Below are positions 31,021-40,259 of a stretch of DNA of 64,000 nucleotides, in pieces (positions within the stretch are counted from its first letter, which is position 1; every line of letters begins with the position of its first letter). A program made the position numbers and the translations under genes. This DNA comes from Pirellulaceae bacterium. Lineage in GTDB: Bacteria > Planctomycetota > Planctomycetia > Pirellulales > Pirellulaceae. The notes under the pieces are model-generated. The model made no database searches. It saw nothing but the letters and a program-made list of their open reading frames with translations, and was not told the origin of the DNA. The stretch is taken from contig BPJU01000007.1 in the NCBI GenBank assembly GCA_026004775.1, positions 186,001 to 250,000 on the forward strand, read 5' to 3'.

Positions 31021-34000
31021 TCAACGGCTTCGCGATGCCTCCGGCGTTTGCAACGCTTCGACCGTTGCAACTTCCGAGGGGCTGCTTTTTCGCACGGTTT
31101 GCGTTTGTCTTGGCCGCCGGCGCTTCGTCCCTTCCCACAGCGCGGCGCGGATGCGAAGCATCAGGGCGAACGCTGCCGGGACCATCACGAGTGTAAAGAA
31201 CATCGACACCAAAAGGCCCCCCAGTACCACACTCCCCAACCCCCGGTATAACTCGCTTCCGGCTCCCGGAAACAGCACCAGCGGCAGCAGCCCCAGCACG
31301 GTGGTCATCGTCGTCATGCAAATTGGACGCACACGATTCCGCACACTCTCCAAGATCGCCTCATACGCGGGCATCCCATCTTCACGCATATGGTTGAGCG
31401 ATTGATGTACTATCAGAATCGGATTATTGACCACGGTTCCAATCAGGATGACAAATCCCAACATAGTAAGCACGTCCAGGGATTGGAGGATGAACAGATT
31501 CAGCAGTTGCAACCCCAAGATTCCACCCACAGCACCCAGCGGCACGGTCAGGATGATCACCAGAGGATAGAGCCATGATTCGAAAAGAGCCGCCATCAGC
31601 AGATACGTAATCAGCACCGCCAGAAGAAAATTGAATTTCAACGCGTCCCAGGTGGCTCGCAACCGATCGGCGGTGCCGGAAAGCGTGATGTGGTACTCGG
31701 TGCCAAGCTTGCCTTCTTCGATAAGAGGTTTGACAATCGATTGCTCGATCCGCTGCATGGCGTCTTCCAGGGCAATCTCGAGCGGGGGATTTACTTCGAT
31801 GGTGATCGCCCGCTGCCGTTCGCGATGGTTGATCTGCTCCGGCCCGCTGCTGATCCGCACCTGGGCGACGGCTCCCAGGGGCATCAATTGGCCGGTCGGG
31901 GTGGCGATCGGCAGGCTTTCGATATTCTGTGTCCTTTGAGCGAAGGCGGGCATGCCGACGATCGTCACGTCGATCTTGTCACCTCCCACGAAGTAGTCGC
32001 CGGCGTACGCGCCATCGACCAGCGCATTGACGGCGTAACCCAGATCGGCGGTTGTCACACCCAATTCCGCTGCCTGGAGAAGTTTGGGCTCGACATGCAC
32101 TTCGGGACTGGACAAATCCAAGCTGGGAACCGGGCGTACCTGAGCACCTGCGATGAGCGGGCCTTGTGCTGCAAAGGGGCCGGCTCCGCTCACGCGCATC
32201 ATCACCTCCCGCCCCAGCTCGACCAGTCGCTCCAATTCCGGACCGGTGATCTCCACGTCGATCGTGCGCCCGGCCATCAACCCGCTTTCGAAAAGGCTGG
32301 TTTGTCGAGCCACGGTGATGACACCCGGCAGTTGTGCGCCGACCTTCTGGATCAGCGGCACCAGTTCGGCTGCCCGCAAAGGATCGGCGGAGCGAACACC
32401 CAGGAACACTTGCCTGCCCCGAGCAACGAAGAAAAAGTCGGCAATCGCCGGGTAATCCAGCCGGTCCGCTGCTTGCGGGTCGGTCGGGTCGACGTCCCAA
32501 TACGGTTTTAAAGCCTCTTCGACCGAAGCTCCCAACGACATGAGCTGTTCCAGGTTGTAGCCGGGCGGAGGAAGGATAATACCGATTACCAGGTTGCGGT
32601 TGCCGGTCGGCAGATATTCGACTTTGGGCCCAAACACATAGCTCAGCCCCAGGGACAAAGCCAAGCAAAGGCCGACTATCCCCAGTTGCCGCAACGGATG
32701 TTTCAGAGTCCATCGATTGGCGGCTACTATGGCGCTCAGAAACGCCGTGCCCAGCCATTGGATTACCTTGTCCACCCGCCGTCCAGTCGCTTTGGTGCGA
32801 CGCACGCCGGCGGGGCTGGGAGAGCGAGGGGAGTCGGCGATCGGCTGTCCGTCGCCCTCTGTTTGGTCCGGGCCATCGAGCTGCCGGCTACCGGGGCCCG
32901 CCGGTTCTTCGGGCGGGTGCCGGAACAACCGAGCGGCCGCGGTGGGCACGACGGTGATCGACACCAGCAACGACAGTCCGACCGCGGCGCTGATCGCCAG
33001 CGCGATGTCGGCAAAGAGCTGTCCGGCTTCTTCGGCGATGAACACGACCGGCAGGAACACTGCCACGGTGGTGACCGTCGAGGCCAGAACAGCGCCCCAC
33101 ACTTCCTGAGTCCCGGCGACCGCCGCTCGAAACGGCGACACTCCTGAAGCATGACGCCGGTAAATGTTCTCCAGCACCACCACGGCGTTATCCACCAGCA
33201 TGCCCACGGCGAAGGCCAACCCTGCCAGACTGATCACATTGAGCGATCGCTCGAGCATTCCCAGGATCAAGAATGTTCCGACGATGCTGGTTGGGATCGC
33301 CAGGCCCACCACCAGCGCGCCGCGGGCGAACCAGAAACCGGCCAGCAGCACCAGACCCAAACTCAAGGGAAACCACCAGACGGAACCGTAGGCTGCGGCT
33401 ACGGCCGACAGGGCGATGAGCGGCGCGAAAATCAGCGTGCGAAGACCGCTGTGGAGGAACAGCATCAACACGATCATCGTCAGCGCGCCGCCAATAAAAA
33501 TGTTCTGCTGCACCAGCCCCATCGCCGAAAAGATGTACTCGGTTTCGTCGTAGACCTGGATCAGTTCCAAACCGCGTGAGGCCAGAATTCCCTCGTTCAG
33601 CTCGCGCATCTTTTGCTGGAGTCCGCGCATTACTTCCGGCACGTTTGCGCCGGTTTCGCGCAGTACATTGATCGCCAGAGCAGTATTGCCGAAACGGCGG
33701 ACCACACCATCCGGCTTCTTGTACCCCAGCCGCACTTCGGCCACGTCCGCCACATAGACCGGTGCGCCGTCGCGCACGGCCAACAATTGCCGGGCCACTT
33801 GTTCTGGGCTGCGGAACTGTCCCAGCGTGCGGATCACCCACCGCCGCTTGCCCTCCCACAAATCGCCGGCCGACACATCTTGATTCTGCGCCAGCAGTAC
33901 CCGCCGCACATCGCTGATCGTCAACTGGCGTGCCGCCAGCTTTTGAGGGTCCACGATGACCTGGAGTTCTTCTTCCAGGCCTCCCAAGACGTTGGAATTG

Positions 34001-34668
34001 GCCACACCCGGCACGCGTTCGAATTCCGCTTCAATGTGGTTCTCGGCGAATCGCCGCAGCTTGCCTACGTCGATCGGTTCGGCAGGGATCAGTTCCGTAA
34101 TTTCCGGGTGCTCCCGCATCAGCAGGCGCAGTTTCATCAGCACCAGACCCGGATTGGGAATTCGAGCTACCCGCTCCAGTTCGGCCTTCAGATCCGGGTG
34201 TCGCGAAGCGAAGCGGAGAATCTCCTCGCGCTTCGGAATCCGTTCGCTCAGGATAAACCATGCGATGGGCCGATCGCTCTGGCTCGAAGCGCTGATCACC
34301 GGCTCGTCGGCATCTTCCGGGTATTCCGGCACCTGTTGCAAGCGGTTGCTGACCTTCAGCAAGGCTTCGTCCATGTTGGTACCGACGGCGAATTCCAGCG
34401 TGATGCGCCCCACGGAATCCATGCTTTCAGACGACATTTTCCGCAGCCCTTCGACGCTCTTGAGCTGCTCTTCCTGTTCTTGAATGATTTCGCGCTCGAT
34501 TTCGTGAGGGCTGGCGCCGGGCCAACGCGTTTCCACGGTGATGGTGGGACGCTGGACTTCGGGTGTCAACTGAACCGGCATCTTTACCAGCGACACCGCC
34601 CCGAAAAGCGCGACCAGCAACACGCCGACGGCTACCTTGATCGGATTATGGACGATGAACTGCATCAT
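31021..34668 (-). CDS. RND-family efflux transporter, inner membrane pump
   Basis: A 1215-residue pump of the hydrophobe/amphiphile exporter (AcrB-like) group. It opens MMQFIVHNPIKVAVGVLLVA, a first membrane helix, and has two sets of periplasmic porter loops and twelve expected membrane helices. The proton relay region AGLAFAVGMLVDNAVVVLENI is present. It is about 170 residues longer than AcrB. A helical insertion of about 60 residues (about 143-203) interrupts the first porter domain. A polar linker (about 590-640) precedes the second half. It should work with the adaptor encoded 17 bp upstream and an outer-membrane channel, which is not encoded nearby. Substrate unknown. Confidence 0.9.
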   Translation of the reverse strand: MMQFIVHNPIKVAVGVLLVALFGAVSLVKMPVQLTPEVQRPTITVETRWPGASPHEIEREIIQEQEEQLKSVEGLRKMSSESMDSVGRITLEFAVGTNMDEALLKVSNRLQQVPEYPEDADEPVISASSQSDRPIAWFILSERIPKREEILRFASRHPDLKAELERVARIPNPGLVLMKLRLLMREHPEITELIPAEPIDVGKLRRFAENHIEAEFERVPGVANSNVLGGLEEELQVIVDPQKLAARQLTISDVRRVLLAQNQDVSAGDLWEGKRRWVIRTLGQFRSPEQVARQLLAVRDGAPVYVADVAEVRLGYKKPDGVVRRFGNTALAINVLRETGANVPEVMRGLQQKMRELNEGILASRGLELIQVYDETEYIFSAMGLVQQNIFIGGALTMIVLMLFLHSGLRTLIFAPLIALSAVAAAYGSVWWFPLSLGLVLLAGFWFARGALVVGLAIPTSIVGTFLILGMLERSLNVISLAGLAFAVGMLVDNAVVVLENIYRRHASGVSPFRAAVAGTQEVWGAVLASTVTTVAVFLPVVFIAEEAGQLFADIALAISAAVGLSLLVSITVVPTAAARLFRHPPEEPAGPGSRQLDGPDQTEGDGQPIADSPRSPSPAGVRRTKATGRRVDKVIQWLGTAFLSAIVAANRWTLKHPLRQLGIVGLCLALSLGLSYVFGPKVEYLPTGNRNLVIGIILPPPGYNLEQLMSLGASVEEALKPYWDVDPTDPQAADRLDYPAIADFFFVARGRQVFLGVRSADPLRAAELVPLIQKVGAQLPGVITVARQTSLFESGLMAGRTIDVEITGPELERLVELGREVMMRVSGAGPFAAQGPLIAGAQVRPVPSLDLSSPEVHVEPKLLQAAELGVTTADLGYAVNALVDGAYAGDYFVGGDKIDVTIVGMPAFAQRTQNIESLPIATPTGQLMPLGAVAQVRISSGPEQINHRERQRAITIEVNPPLEIALEDAMQRIEQSIVKPLIEEGKLGTEYHITLSGTADRLRATWDALKFNFLLAVLITYLLMAALFESWLYPLVIILTVPLGAVGGILGLQLLNLFILQSLDVLTMLGFVILIGTVVNNPILIVHQSLNHMREDGMPAYEAILESVRNRVRPICMTTMTTVLGLLPLVLFPGAGSELYRGLGSVVLGGLLVSMFFTLVMVPAAFALMLRIRAALWEGTKRRRPRQTQTVRKSSPSEVATVEALQTPEASRSR

Positions 34669-34685
34669 GGCAGAAGATCCACAGG

Positions 34686-35996
34686 TTATCGCGATCCAGG
34701 TGAGTTGTTGGCAGGAGTTTCGGGCCCTTGCAAGACGCTGCGCCGGCTGAGGACTTCGACCGGCTGCCCCGGCCGCAGGCGCTCGTTGCCCTCCACCACC
34801 ACCAGATCACCGGCTCGCACCGCCCCGCGCACTTGGACAGAGCCGTCATGCGCTACGCCCAGTTCCACCGGAACCGCGCGCACCGTCATCGGGCCGGGCT
34901 GTGAGGCGTCCTGCACCACCACAAACACCATGGGACTGGTCCCACCCAAAACCAAGGCATCCTTGGGGACAAGCGTCGCAACCTCCGGCTTGCCGATCGG
35001 GAGCACCACGCGGGCCAGCATGCCCGCCTTCAACAACGGACCCTGCGGCGTGATGGTATTGGTCACCAGCACTTTTACGGGAAAAGTGCGTGCCCGAAGA
35101 TCGGCCTGCGGAACGACGGTACGGATCGTTCCCAGGAACGTATGTTGTGGCAGAGCCGGCACGTCTACACGCACCTCGTGGCCGTGCTGCAACGCCCCGA
35201 TGTAGTTCTCCGGCACCTGCACGAGGACTTCCACTTGATCGAGGGCGATGATTTCGGCCACCGGATCGCCGCGTTTGAGCCACGCACCCACTTCGGTATA
35301 CTCGGCCACCACATAGCCGGCGAAGCGAGACACGACGGTGTGTTTGCGGATCTGGTCCCGCAGCCGCTCGACCAGCGCTTGCTGCATCGCCAGGCGAGCT
35401 CGAGCCTGCGCGATTTTCTCGGCTCGCGGTCCTTTTTGGATCAGTTCATAGGCTGCCTGGCTTTCTTCATAGGCTGCTTTGGCCACTTGCGCGGCACTAC
35501 GGGCCTCATCCAATTCTTCCTGAGAAGTCGCCATGTTCTCGCGAAACAACCGCTCCGACCGCTGGTAGCGCGCCTGGGCATACTGCCACTGAGCCTGAGC
35601 CTGGTGCATGCGGGCCAGGGCCTGCGCGATCTCTTCGGGCAAGCTGCCGTTTTCCAGTTCGGCCAGCTCTTCCCGCCGCAGCTCAAGCTCGGCTTCCGCT
35701 GCCTGTAGCTCGAGCGAAATGGTATCGGTCAACAATTGTGCCAGCGTCGCCCCCGCCTCGACACGCTGCCCCTCATCAATCGGAAACTCGATGACCCGAC
35801 CGTCGACGGCACTTCCCACTACCACGCGTTTTTCCGGCACCACCGTTCCCACGAATTCCTGGCCGGCCAGGACCGATTGCTCGATTACCGGAGCCACCAC
35901 CACGCGCGATACGGCCGTTTGACCGAACAAGCCGCCCGCCGAAAGCCCCCACAGAGTTGCCGCCAAAATCGTACCGATCCCAGCCAGCGTTCTCAT
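34686..35996 (-). CDS. RND efflux periplasmic adaptor (membrane fusion protein)
   Basis: A 436-residue adaptor. An N-terminal signal segment (about 4-25) is followed by the lipoyl-like half VVGSAVDGRVIEFPIDEGQRVEAG, a long alpha-helical hairpin (about 88-215), the second lipoyl half (VVSRFAGYVVAEYTEVGAWLKRGDPV), then beta-barrel and membrane-proximal domains. It bridges the RND pump to an outer-membrane channel. It is the first gene of a two-gene operon with the pump, 17 bp apart. Its start lies opposite the helicase region, 490 bp away. Confidence 0.88.
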   Translation of the reverse strand: MRTLAGIGTILAATLWGLSAGGLFGQTAVSRVVVAPVIEQSVLAGQEFVGTVVPEKRVVVGSAVDGRVIEFPIDEGQRVEAGATLAQLLTDTISLELQAAEAELELRREELAELENGSLPEEIAQALARMHQAQAQWQYAQARYQRSERLFRENMATSQEELDEARSAAQVAKAAYEESQAAYELIQKGPRAEKIAQARARLAMQQALVERLRDQIRKHTVVSRFAGYVVAEYTEVGAWLKRGDPVAEIIALDQVEVLVQVPENYIGALQHGHEVRVDVPALPQHTFLGTIRTVVPQADLRARTFPVKVLVTNTITPQGPLLKAGMLARVVLPIGKPEVATLVPKDALVLGGTSPMVFVVVQDASQPGPMTVRAVPVELGVAHDGSVQVRGAVRAGDLVVVEGNERLRPGQPVEVLSRRSVLQGPETPANNSPGSR

Positions 35997-36488
35997 CGGA
36001 TCACCTTGCCTTCACGGTATGCAGAATGTTGGCTCGATTGCGTTGAGCTGCCGGCGCCGCAGCACCAGGAAGGATCACCTACCGCCGCAGGGCTCGGTTG
36101 AACTGCGACGGCGACCAAGTACATGTTGATTATAGGTCCCAAGAGTGGGTGGTGGAACCGATAACAAGATTGGCGATCGACGCGACACGGTGGGCGCCGC
36201 CCGAGACAAACCGTACCGCGTGCCGGCCATTCCCGGTGAGCATAATGAACGGCGCCCCACAGGTCTCGACCGGACCGGGTACCGGGCCGAAAATGCCGTG
36301 TGACGGTCGATCAGACCAGGCAGTTTCGGTCCGCTCGTAGGGAATAGGGTGGGTGTAGCGGAGGCTCCTGCCGGGGTACGGCGCGCCGTGCCGGCGTGCC
36401 GCGTTGGGCGCGGTATCTGGGGCGCGTTAGCATAAGATGCATGGCAGGTGTAGCGGATTGCCGGCAGCACGCAGGAAAGGGTCATGCC
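35997..36488. other. Divergent intergenic region, RND adaptor / helicase
   Basis: About 492 bp with promoters expected on both sides. No coding feature is convincing. An AGGAAAGGG site (36473-36481) near its right end would serve the TTG at 36489. Confidence 0.4.
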
Positions 36489-36650
36489 TTGACAACCGCG
36501 ATCCAAAAAGTGGCGAAAAACGTCCTGAAACACTTCGGCAAGTCGCTCTTTCCTCACGCGGTCTACATCCGTACTCCCATGCCGAAACGCACGCCGCTGC
36601 GTGAGCTGAATGTGCCGGACGAATTGGCAGTAGATCTTCGAAAAGTATGA
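36489..36650 (+). pseudogene. N-terminal piece of the helicase, out of frame with the rest
   Basis: This stretch encodes about 53 residues that read TTAIQKVAKNVLKHFGKS... and end LNVPDELAVDLRKV before a stop. The other frame continues at 36634 with IFEKYEPRIAGEGLYAHQ, which is what should follow in an Hrq1/DrmA-like helicase. The two parts appear to be one gene split by a single-base shift near 36625-36634. The TTG at 36489 has a good ribosome site; ATG at 36438 is an alternative. A sequencing error, a programmed shift or a real mutation are all possible. Confidence 0.6.
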
Positions 36651-36672
36651 GCCGCGTATCGCCGGCGAGGGA

Positions 36673-39063
36673 TTGTATGCTCATCAAGCGGCCTTTCTCA
36701 AAGCGTTCTTGCATGAAGGCAAGACGGACTTTCTTATCACTACCGCTACCGGCTCGGGAAAAAGTTTCTGCTTCTGGGCGTGGGTTTTCGAGCACCTGCG
36801 GCGCGATCCGAAGGCCACCGCCATCCTTTGCTTCCCGACGCAGGCGCTCATGTGGGGGCAGGCCGAACGGCTAAGGAGAATCTCCAAGCGAGGCAGTTTG
36901 GTGTGGTTGGAGGGCAAGGAGACGGTGGGGGGCGGCCTGCTGCAAATCGGCGCCCAAGAGGTCGGCTGGACCATCTGGCAAGGTGTGGGGACCGGTGCCA
37001 CGCATGATAAGGAATTGGAGGAGTATCAGGACAGCGATTTTTTCTGGCGAGCGCGCATTCGCGTGGCGACGCTCGACAAGGCACACTGGAGCTTGTTCCG
37101 GTCGTGGAAGAATAAACAATTTGCCGCACGCTTGCGGTGTTTCGTGCTGGATGAGGCTCACAGCTACGACGGCGTCTTCGGCGCAAACGTGCACTACTTC
37201 CTCAAACGGCTTTATCTGGCGGCGCATGTGATGGAAAAGCCGCGCCCGTATATGTTTCTGGCGTCGGCTACTTTGGCGGGAGCCCGCCAGTTTGCGGCCA
37301 ATCTGCTTTCGCTGCCGCCCGAGTCGATCACGCATATCGAAGATGAGGTGCGCCAGCAGATCGAAACGGTCCCCCTGGAACAGGTACTGGAACGACTGGC
37401 CGCCGTGCCGGCTGACGAGTTGGTACGGATGGTGTTTCTGATCGACGACAGCGAAGAAACGACGAGCGTCACCGACCTCTTGTATGACGGGCGGCTGATC
37501 GGCCGGCAAGTGAACGCGATCTATTTTTCGCAGAGCAAGTTCCAAAGCAAACTGCTGGCCAAGGGGCTCAAGAGAGGCCATGACGGCCACCGCAAGACGT
37601 GTATCTATGACGCCGATTTGCCTCCCACCCATCGGCGCAAGATCGAGCGGCAGTTGAACGATCCGAAGGTAACAGGCGTTACGGTGCTGGGCACCAGCGC
37701 CTTGGAGTTGGGAGTGGACATCGAAGGCTTGGACGTCTGCTTGATCAACCACACCCCGCCACGCCGGGCCGATCTGCTCCAGAGGATTGGGCGGGTCGGC
37801 CGCCGTACGGGCCGGCCGGGACTGGTGATCCTGCGCCTCTCCGCGAAGCCTCACGATCGAGATATGATCCAGCGCGTGGCCGATGCCTTCCGCTTCGATG
37901 CCCGCCGGCCGTTGCCGCTCCCCTTGCACCTGGATATGTGCCGGTGGAGGCACATGCTGGCAGCCTACAACGAATGGAAAGGGAACTTGAAATACCAAGA
38001 CATCAGTTGGGACCGATTCAACGATGCCATGAAACAATTCTTCGGTGAGGCACCATGGTTTGTTCAACTGGAAGCGCGCTTCAAGAATACCTATGGAAGC
38101 TTGATCGACACCAGCGACTCGGCCTGGGTGCATCAGGGATTCCGTGCTTCGGCGAGCGAAGGAAAGATCCCGCTGCGCCACGGAGACATCGATATCGCTC
38201 GGATTGAAGATATCGACATATTCCGCGATGCGCATCCCGGAGCGGTGTTTCTGGCTCATGATCTGAAACGCTACCGCGTTGTCAGTTATGAAGGACGATG
38301 GAAAGTGGCGCGATGGGACCACCCCGAAAGCCAGACAGTGCTCGGGAAATGGTTGAAAGATATTCGGGAGATCCAGGTGGAACCGGAACGGCGAGCCGTG
38401 ACGACTCGCGGATTGTGGCAAGAAGCGTGCCGGTTCTGGGAGAACTTGGAGTTGGACCATTCGTACGGTCGCCCCAGGAACGGTTCCTTCCAGTTCGGCG
38501 TGTGGGACTTCACGCGTTCCTGGGATGGCTACCGGGAAATCGACTTGGATACGGGCGACAGTGTGTTAGTCACACTCGCCGAAGCGACTCAACAGTTTCA
38601 CGAAGCGGTGAAAAGCAACCGCAATGCGCCGTTTCTCCATAAGTATTCTTATCGCACCGTCGGATGGCAGTGGTCGTTCGGTAACCTGGAATTGGATCAC
38701 TTCGACGAGGAAGAAATGCAGTCGCTGGTCGATGCGCTGGGCGGGCTGTTGGAACACTTTTTTGCCGCAGCCGTGGAATCGGTGGTGGAAGATATAGCCG
38801 TTGCGCTGGATTTGACGAATTTTAGGCTTACGGTGCTGGACGGCACTCCGGGAGGCAACGGACTTGCCGAAGCGCTGCTTTGTGAGGGGCGTGTGGCAAG
38901 GGCGCTGGGCGATTGTTGCGAGCAGGTGGAACAACTTGTCAAGAAACGAAATAAGAACAGGTTTGACCGCTATTTCATCGCATTGCATCTGTCGCCGCCA
39001 CCGGCTTCACCGGAGGAGGTGAGAAATGTCATCCGAGAGCTTTATGTGCGTTGGGCCGGGTGA
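36673..39063 (+). CDS. Superfamily 2 helicase with MZB/DUF1998-like C-terminus (Hrq1/DrmA-like)
   Basis: At least 796 residues. Family similarity begins upstream of the first available start, a TTG at 36673, because of the apparent frameshift described for 36489-36650. Motifs from that TTG: Walker A TATGSGKS (24-31), DEAH (160-163) with the context VLDEAHSYDGVFGAN, SATLA, and motif VI QRIGRVGRR (about 370-378). The C-terminal segment LDGTPGGNGLAEALL (about 722) matches the MZB/DUF1998 signature, but the four zinc-binding cysteines usual there are not evident. Relatives include the DNA helicases Hrq1 and YprA and the DISARM defence helicase DrmA. The next gene, PLD-like, overlaps its 3' end by 38 bp. 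A DNA processing or defence role is inferred. Confidence 0.82.
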   Translation: MYAHQAAFLKAFLHEGKTDFLITTATGSGKSFCFWAWVFEHLRRDPKATAILCFPTQALMWGQAERLRRISKRGSLVWLEGKETVGGGLLQIGAQEVGWTIWQGVGTGATHDKELEEYQDSDFFWRARIRVATLDKAHWSLFRSWKNKQFAARLRCFVLDEAHSYDGVFGANVHYFLKRLYLAAHVMEKPRPYMFLASATLAGARQFAANLLSLPPESITHIEDEVRQQIETVPLEQVLERLAAVPADELVRMVFLIDDSEETTSVTDLLYDGRLIGRQVNAIYFSQSKFQSKLLAKGLKRGHDGHRKTCIYDADLPPTHRRKIERQLNDPKVTGVTVLGTSALELGVDIEGLDVCLINHTPPRRADLLQRIGRVGRRTGRPGLVILRLSAKPHDRDMIQRVADAFRFDARRPLPLPLHLDMCRWRHMLAAYNEWKGNLKYQDISWDRFNDAMKQFFGEAPWFVQLEARFKNTYGSLIDTSDSAWVHQGFRASASEGKIPLRHGDIDIARIEDIDIFRDAHPGAVFLAHDLKRYRVVSYEGRWKVARWDHPESQTVLGKWLKDIREIQVEPERRAVTTRGLWQEACRFWENLELDHSYGRPRNGSFQFGVWDFTRSWDGYREIDLDTGDSVLVTLAEATQQFHEAVKSNRNAPFLHKYSYRTVGWQWSFGNLELDHFDEEEMQSLVDALGGLLEHFFAAAVESVVEDIAVALDLTNFRLTVLDGTPGGNGLAEALLCEGRVARALGDCCEQVEQLVKKRNKNRFDRYFIALHLSPPPASPEEVRNVIRELYVRWAG

Positions 39064-39646
39064 GGCGCTGGCCTATTTGCGAGGCGACGTGCGGCGGGCT
39101 TCCAAGTCGCTTCTTATTGTGGCACCCGAAGTCGACGATCGCTTCGCAACGGAAGTCGTGTTGCGGGCTGACCGGCAAGTACGCATTCGGTTGCTGGTAA
39201 GACCTCCCGACGAGCTGCTGGGGCTGTCGTCTCGGGAGACCCGGGCCGCGATCCGGCGCATAGCCGGTCATGCGGCCAATTCCGAGATTCGGTGTTTGTC
39301 GGGGCTGGCGGCGGTATGTCTTGTAGTGGACGATTGCGTCCTCTATTTGGGAAGCGAAGCGTGGTCGGCCGGTAGCTTGGAAAAAGACACGGGCATCGTG
39401 ATACGCGCGGCCATCGAGGCGGTGGGTGGTGCCACCGACTTGCTGGAGCGGCTCTGGGAACGAGCTCGCCCACTCGACGGGCGCGACAGCAGCGGGGACG
39501 TTACGCGTGCGGAGGTAGTCTCGAAGGCGGAAACCGATGTATCCGACATGGACTTGGACCCGTTGGCCAGGCGAGCTTTGCAGGAAAACCCAAAAGCATT
39601 TGTATTGGGCAAGAAACCGCGACCACGTGGTGGAAAGTCTGGTTGA
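39026..39646 (+). CDS. Phospholipase D-like protein without the HKD histidine and lysine
   Basis: A 206-residue protein whose middle resembles one PLD repeat. The segment AAVCLVVDDCVLYLGSEAWSA lines up with the HxKxxxxDxxxxxxGS motif, but the histidine and lysine positions are Ala and Val (or Cys). The aspartate and the Gly-Ser are kept. It is therefore probably not an active phosphodiesterase. It starts 38 bp inside the 3' end of the helicase gene, so translation is likely coupled and the two products may form a complex. Helicase plus PLD-type protein pairs occur in defence systems such as DISARM (DrmA/DrmC). That link is by analogy only. Confidence 0.6.
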   Translation: MSSESFMCVGPGEALAYLRGDVRRASKSLLIVAPEVDDRFATEVVLRADRQVRIRLLVRPPDELLGLSSRETRAAIRRIAGHAANSEIRCLSGLAAVCLVVDDCVLYLGSEAWSAGSLEKDTGIVIRAAIEAVGGATDLLERLWERARPLDGRDSSGDVTRAEVVSKAETDVSDMDLDPLARRALQENPKAFVLGKKPRPRGGKSG

Positions 39647-40259
39647 TTTCATGGCAAGGCCGGCGAGCCAGCACAAGGGCTCCCGCATCCTGGGGTTCCC
39701 TGTCAGCTAACGCGCTTTTGGCCCGCCTGGGGTGCGCGACCATCGCGCGCTCTCGGCCTCCCAAGGGTGCCTTTTCAACGTGCGTTCACCGCCTGCAAGT
39801 GGCATCCGATTACCACACGCTCATTGAGTGTCTTGTGTGTAACAGTAATCGCATCATACCAAGATGGAAGGATAGGAGATAGGCAGGCTCGAGCAATATG
39901 CGAGAAGGCCTCCTCCTGAGCTCTGTTTCGTTTAGGCGGCTAATATTCCATTCGCAGGCAGGAGCATGCCGTGCTTTATATCGATTCAGCTATCGCAGCG
40001 AAACAGACAGCTCTCGTCGGTCGTTGCTCACCCACCAACCGATAGTGCAAGTGTGGCCAAGGCTGCGGTCCGTCGGTTGGCTGTTGGTCTGTGCCGTTTC
40101 CAAGCGTGACTACTGAATCGTTCACTGGTATATTGATGGAGGACAACAGTGAACTCGGGCGCCGAAGGGGCTCTTTGAGCCGATCGCCGGTCGGCTGGTG
40201 AACGGATCTCCTTGTCGCGTTAAGGGTCCGTATCGTTGTGCGCTCCAAGGAGATTGTCC
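39647..40259. other. Intergenic region between the PLD-like and HELGH genes
   Basis: About 613 bp. An open frame of 72 codons at 39898-40116 has no family features or good start context, so I do not call it. An AAGGAG site (40247-40252) for the next gene lies at the right end. The region is a little more AT-rich than the neighbours. Confidence 0.4.

Noticed and set aside
31021-34668. Heavy-metal (CusA-type) RND pump
   Set aside because: No methionine-rich or heavy-metal signature was seen; the sequence fits the HAE1/AcrB-like group better, though the substrate is unknown.
36489-39646. A complete DISARM system
   Set aside because: Only a DrmA-like helicase and a degenerate PLD-like protein are present; drmB and methylase genes are missing.
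39898-40116. A 72-codon plus-strand frame in the gap before the HELGH gene
   Set aside because: No family features, ordinary composition and weak start context.
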